A stretch of DNA of 64,000 nucleotides from Microbacterium wangchenii (GTDB lineage: Bacteria; Actinomycetota; Actinomycetes; Actinomycetales; Microbacteriaceae): contig NZ_CP038266.1 of the NCBI RefSeq assembly GCF_004564355.1, positions 1,426,001 to 1,490,000 of the forward strand, in the 5' to 3' direction. The notes under the pieces are model-generated. The model searched no databases and was not told the origin of the DNA. It saw nothing but the letters and a program-made list of their open reading frames with translations. The translations under genes and the position numbers were made by a program. This document shows, piece by piece, positions 61,282 through 64,000 of the stretch. The first letter of the stretch is position 1. Each line of letters begins with the position of its first letter.

Positions 61282-62443
61282 CCCCGAGGGGCCCTCGCGC
61301 CGCGGACTGGCCGCACGCGTCTCGCTCGGCCGCGTGTTCACGCCGGTGCCGAGCGAGTTCCTCCTCATCGCCTCCACCGCGCTGCTCCTGACCGGCTTCG
61401 GCCTCGTGATGGTGCTCTCGGCCACCTCCGCCCTCGGCGGGGCGCAGGACCCGTTCGAGCACGTCATCAAGCAGGGGATCTTCGCCGTCCTCGGCATCCC
61501 GCTGATGTTCGTCGCGAGCCGGTTCCCGGTGAGCTTCTGGCGCAAGGTCGCGTGGCTCGCCCTCATCGGTGCGACCGCGTTCCAGCTCCTGGTCTTCGTG
61601 CCCGGCCTCGGCGTGGAGTCGTACGGAAACCGCAACTGGGTCTCCCTCGGCGGCATCCAGTTCCAGCCGGCGGAGTTCCTCAAGATCGCCCTGGCACTGT
61701 GGATGGGCGCGGTGCTGTACCGCAAGCGCACCCTCCTGCGCTCCTGGGCGCACGTGTTCATCCCCGTCGTCCCGGTCGGCGCGCTCGTGATCGCCACGGT
61801 CCTCGCCGGCCGCGACCTCGGCACCGCCATGATCCTGTTCCTCGTGGTGCTGGCGGCGCTGTTCTTCTCCGGCGTTCGCCTGCGGATCTTCATCCTGCCG
61901 GCGATCCTGGCCGTGGGTGCCGTGCTGACCCTCGCGCTCAGCAGCGAGAACCGCCGTGCGCGCATCTTCAGCTTCCTCAACCCCGACACCGTCGACTGCT
62001 ACTACGACACGTGCTATCAGTCGCTGCACGCGGTGTGGGGCCTGGCGTCCGGCGGCATCTTCGGGCTGGGGTTGGGCAACTCCAAGGAGAAGTACGACTG
62101 GCTCCCCGCCGCCGCGAACGACTACATCTTCGCGATCGTGGGGGAGGAGCTCGGGCTCATCGGCTGTGCCGTCGTGCTGGGCCTGTTCGCGCTGTTCGCC
62201 GTGGGGGCCTTCCACATCATCCGCAAGACCGACGACCCGTTCGTGCGCATCGTCTCCGGTGCCATCACGATCTGGATCGTGGGGCAGGCGCTCATCAACA
62301 TCGGCGTCGTGCTGCGGGTCTTCCCCGTGCTCGGTGTCCCGCTGCCGTTCATGTCGCAGGGCGGCACGAGCCTGCTCTCCGTGCTCCTGGCGTGCGGAGT
62401 GCTGCTGTCCTTCGCCCGCACGCTCCCCGTCCGCCAGCGCTGA
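61244..62443 (+). CDS. ftsW: Lipid II polymerase FtsW
   Basis: 399 residues, SEDS family, ten membrane helices. GNRNWVSLGGIQFQPAEFLKIAL, AGRDLGTAMILF with the catalytic Asp region, and GLGLGNSKEKYDWLPAAANDYIFAIVGEELGLIG together with LPFMSQGGTSLLSVLLACGVLLS are the family motifs. GTG 61244 fits the GGAGAGGGG spacing better than GTG 61238. Overlaps murD by about 38 bases. Confidence 0.95.
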   Translation: MTTTTPPPTQAPDPEGPSRRGLAARVSLGRVFTPVPSEFLLIASTALLLTGFGLVMVLSATSALGGAQDPFEHVIKQGIFAVLGIPLMFVASRFPVSFWRKVAWLALIGATAFQLLVFVPGLGVESYGNRNWVSLGGIQFQPAEFLKIALALWMGAVLYRKRTLLRSWAHVFIPVVPVGALVIATVLAGRDLGTAMILFLVVLAALFFSGVRLRIFILPAILAVGAVLTLALSSENRRARIFSFLNPDTVDCYYDTCYQSLHAVWGLASGGIFGLGLGNSKEKYDWLPAAANDYIFAIVGEELGLIGCAVVLGLFALFAVGAFHIIRKTDDPFVRIVSGAITIWIVGQALINIGVVLRVFPVLGVPLPFMSQGGTSLLSVLLACGVLLSFARTLPVRQR

Positions 62444-62477
62444 CCGCGCCCTGCGGGAACGCTCAGGCGGCGGCCGT

Positions 62478-62483
62478 TAGGGT
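62478..62483 (+). promoter_or_regulatory. -10 box before murG
   Basis: TAGGGT, 6 bases before GTG 62490 (3 before ATG 62487); suggests an internal leaderless promoter in the dcw cluster. Confidence 0.4.
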
Positions 62484-62489
62484 CGGATG

Positions 62490-63569
62490 GTGACCACCTA
62501 CCTCCTCGCCGGCGGCGGCACGGCCGGCCACGTCAACCCGCTGCTGGCGGTGGCCGACGGCCTGCGCGAGCGCGATCCCGACGCCGCCGTGTACGTCCTC
62601 GGCACGCGCGAGGGCCTGGAGGCCCGGCTCGTCCCGCTGCGCGGATACGAGCTGCTCTTCGTCGACAAGGTCCCGTTCCCGCGCCGCCCCGACCGCGCCG
62701 CCGCGACCTTCCCCACCCGCTTCCGCCGCGCCATCGCGCAGGTGCGCGCCCACATCCGCGACCGCGGCGTGGACGTGGTCACCGGCTTCGGCGGCTACGC
62801 CTCGGCCCCCGCCTACGTCGCCGCCCGCCGCGCGGGCGTGCCGGTCGTCGTGCACGAGGCCAACGCCAAGCCGGGCCTGGCGAACGTGCTCGGCGCACGC
62901 GGTGCCGCCGCGGTGGGCGTCGCCTTCGCGGGCACGCCGCTGCGCGGGGCCCGCGTGGTCGGGATGCCCCTGCGACAGGAGATCGTCGACCTGGATGCCG
63001 CCGCATCCCGCTCCGCCGCCGCCGAGCACTTCGGTCTCGACGCGGCGCGTCCGACGCTCCTCGTCTTCGGCGGCTCGCTCGGGGCCGAGCGCCTCAACGC
63101 GGCGTTCGGCGCCTCGTGGCAGGACGTGCTGGAGGCCGGATGGCAGCTGCTGCACGTCACCGGCGACCGGTCGGACCTGCCCGACCCCGGCGTGCCCGGC
63201 TACGCAGTCGTCCGCTACGTCGACCGGATGGACCTGGCCTACGCCCTCGCCGACGCGATCGTCTCCCGTTCGGGGGCGGCGACGGTGAGCGAGGTCAGCG
63301 CGCTGGGGATCCCCGCGGTGTACGTCCCCTACGCCGTCGGCAACGGCGAGCAGCGCCTCAATGCGGCGTCGGCGGTGCGCGCAGGTGCTGCCCGCATCAT
63401 CCCCGACGCCGAACTCACCCCCGAGCGCGTGCGCGCCGAGGTGGTCCCGCTCCTGCAGGACGCCGGCGCCCTGCAGGCGATGCGGGATGCCGCGGCCTCG
63501 GTGGGCACGCGCACCGGTACGCAGAACGTCATCGGCCTGATCGACGAGGCCCTCGCGCGCCGCCGCTGA
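62490..63569 (+). CDS. murG: UDP-GlcNAc transferase MurG
   Basis: 359 residues. TYLLAGGGTAGHVNPLLAVADGL (loop 1), GFGGYASAPAYVAARRAGVPVVVHEANAKPGLAN (loop 2), LLVFGGSLGAERLN (loop 3) and SRSGAATVSEVSALGIPAVYVPYAVGNGEQRLNA. It makes lipid II. GTG 62490 is preferred for the leaderless -10 spacing; ATG 62487 would add one residue. Confidence 0.95.
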   Translation: MTTYLLAGGGTAGHVNPLLAVADGLRERDPDAAVYVLGTREGLEARLVPLRGYELLFVDKVPFPRRPDRAAATFPTRFRRAIAQVRAHIRDRGVDVVTGFGGYASAPAYVAARRAGVPVVVHEANAKPGLANVLGARGAAAVGVAFAGTPLRGARVVGMPLRQEIVDLDAAASRSAAAEHFGLDAARPTLLVFGGSLGAERLNAAFGASWQDVLEAGWQLLHVTGDRSDLPDPGVPGYAVVRYVDRMDLAYALADAIVSRSGAATVSEVSALGIPAVYVPYAVGNGEQRLNAASAVRAGAARIIPDAELTPERVRAEVVPLLQDAGALQAMRDAAASVGTRTGTQNVIGLIDEALARRR

Positions 63570-63801
63570 CCCCGCCGGCGTCGGCGTCGGCCGCGTCACC
63601 GCCGCCGAAGTCAGGAGAACGGCCGGAATCAGGACGTTTGGGCCCTGATCCGTCCTGATTCCGGCGATTCTCCTGATTCCGGCAAGCGTGCGGACGGCGG
63701 ATGGCCGCGGGCCAGCGCCTCGGCAGACGCCGCGGCCGCGCCACGGCCGCCCCGCGCGCCGGAGCGGACGCCCAGGTGCGCCGACCTAGGATGATCGGGT
63801 C
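63570..63801. other. 232-base gap between murG and murC
   Basis: It holds the palindromic element at 63610-63677, then GC-rich sequence with no gene seen. TAGGAT (63787-63792), 9 bases before ATG 63802, is the likely murC -10 box. Confidence 0.5.
63610..63677. repeat. Palindromic intergenic element B (ATCAGG type)
   Basis: Arms 63610-63636 and 63651-63677 match at 24 of 27 positions around a 14-base loop containing GGGCCC. ATCAGGA or TCAGGA occurs at 63610 and 63628, reversed at 63653 and 63671, each 18 bases apart, with one more CCTGAT in the loop. Same family as 36391-36463. Confidence 0.75.
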
Positions 63802-64000
63802 ATGATTCGCCCCGACCTGAGCCTGCCCATCCCCGAGCACATCGAGGCCGCCCACTTCATCGGAATCGGCGGCTCCGGCATGTCGGGGCTCGCGCGCATG
63901 TTCCTGGACCGCGGCATCCGCGTGTCCGGTTCGGATCGCGCGGACAGCCCGGCGCTGCGCGATCTGGCGGCCCGGGGGGCGACGGTGCACGTGGGGCACG
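63802..64000 (+). CDS. murC: UDP-MurNAc L-Ala ligase MurC (N-terminal part)
   Basis: 66 codons before the window ends. [37 protein letters not shown] is the Rossmann start of MurC. Position after murG fits. The rest is outside the window. Confidence 0.93.
   Translation, partial: MIRPDLSLPIPEHIEAAHFIGIGGSGMSGLARMFLDRGIRVSGSDRADSPALRDLAARGATVHVGH

Noticed and set aside
55557..61989. Two frames of about 750 codons antisense to ftsI, murF and murD
   Set aside because: Opposite to intact, motif-complete cell-wall genes; no protein family resemblance.

Overview
The window is a contiguous piece of a high-GC actinobacterial chromosome. Gene content and order point to the family Microbacteriaceae, most likely Microbacterium or a close relative (inference). 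The clues are a division and cell-wall (dcw) cluster that starts with mraZ, a garA-ftsR-merR block, a class II DAHP synthase beside a PASTA kinase and an Rv2175c-type protein, DUF3040, a pyruvate carboxylase flanked by two ParA-like ATPases, and many leaderless genes with a TAnnnT -10 box 6-7 bases before the start codon. I see no rRNA, tRNA, CRISPR array, insertion sequence or prophage.

Layout. 1-13.9 kb is accessory and regulator-rich: a MerR regulator next to the start of a probable exporter, a PQQ-like lipoprotein-style propeller protein, VanZ/RDD and CPBP membrane proteins, an MFS pump with a divergent HxlR regulator, PadR with GyrI-like, and two winged-helix regulators divergent from a compact PEP-synthase-like protein and a histidine phosphatase. 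A TetR regulator diverges from a VOC protein. This part also holds decay: a remnant of a duplicated gene end near 4.86 kb and two N-terminally truncated genes. 13.9-15 kb carries an Erm rRNA methyltransferase preceded by a 20-codon leader peptide ending in an Arg-Leu-Arg motif, so probably inducible. 15-20 kb has a GntR/OsmC/SigJ-type sigma operon and a redox and repair operon (NmrA-like, AKR, mismatch uracil glycosylase). 19.8-23 kb is a translationally coupled serine hydrolase/histidine kinase/response regulator operon. 23-28 kb holds an L,D-transpeptidase, a glycosyltransferase, a prepilin peptidase, a BrkB-type membrane protein and NAD(P)HX epimerase.

28-54 kb is mostly central metabolism and signalling: alpha-glucan phosphorylase, dihydrolipoyl dehydrogenase, CopC, GarA/FtsR, ParA-like, pyruvate carboxylase, a second ParA-like ATPase with a long acidic N-terminus, peptide deformylase, acyl-CoA synthetase, ROK kinase, PlsC acyltransferase, DAHP synthase, PknL, a LysM protein, polyprenyl synthase and DUF3040. 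GarA and lipoamide dehydrogenase touch the 2-oxoglutarate/pyruvate node, and pyruvate carboxylase feeds it. 53.3-64 kb is the dcw cluster: mraZ, rsmH, ftsL-like, ftsI, murF, mraY, murD, ftsW, murG, murC (cut by the window end). murE is absent from its usual place between ftsI and murF.

The most noteworthy observations are the erm leader, three large palindromic intergenic elements (two sharing ATCAGG heptamers at exact 18-base spacing), and three places where the TAG stop codon of one gene forms the first half of the -10 box of the next leaderless gene. I did not find a defence island or an obviously new multigene system; the compact PEP-synthase-like locus at 9.2-12.1 kb is the least understood cluster.
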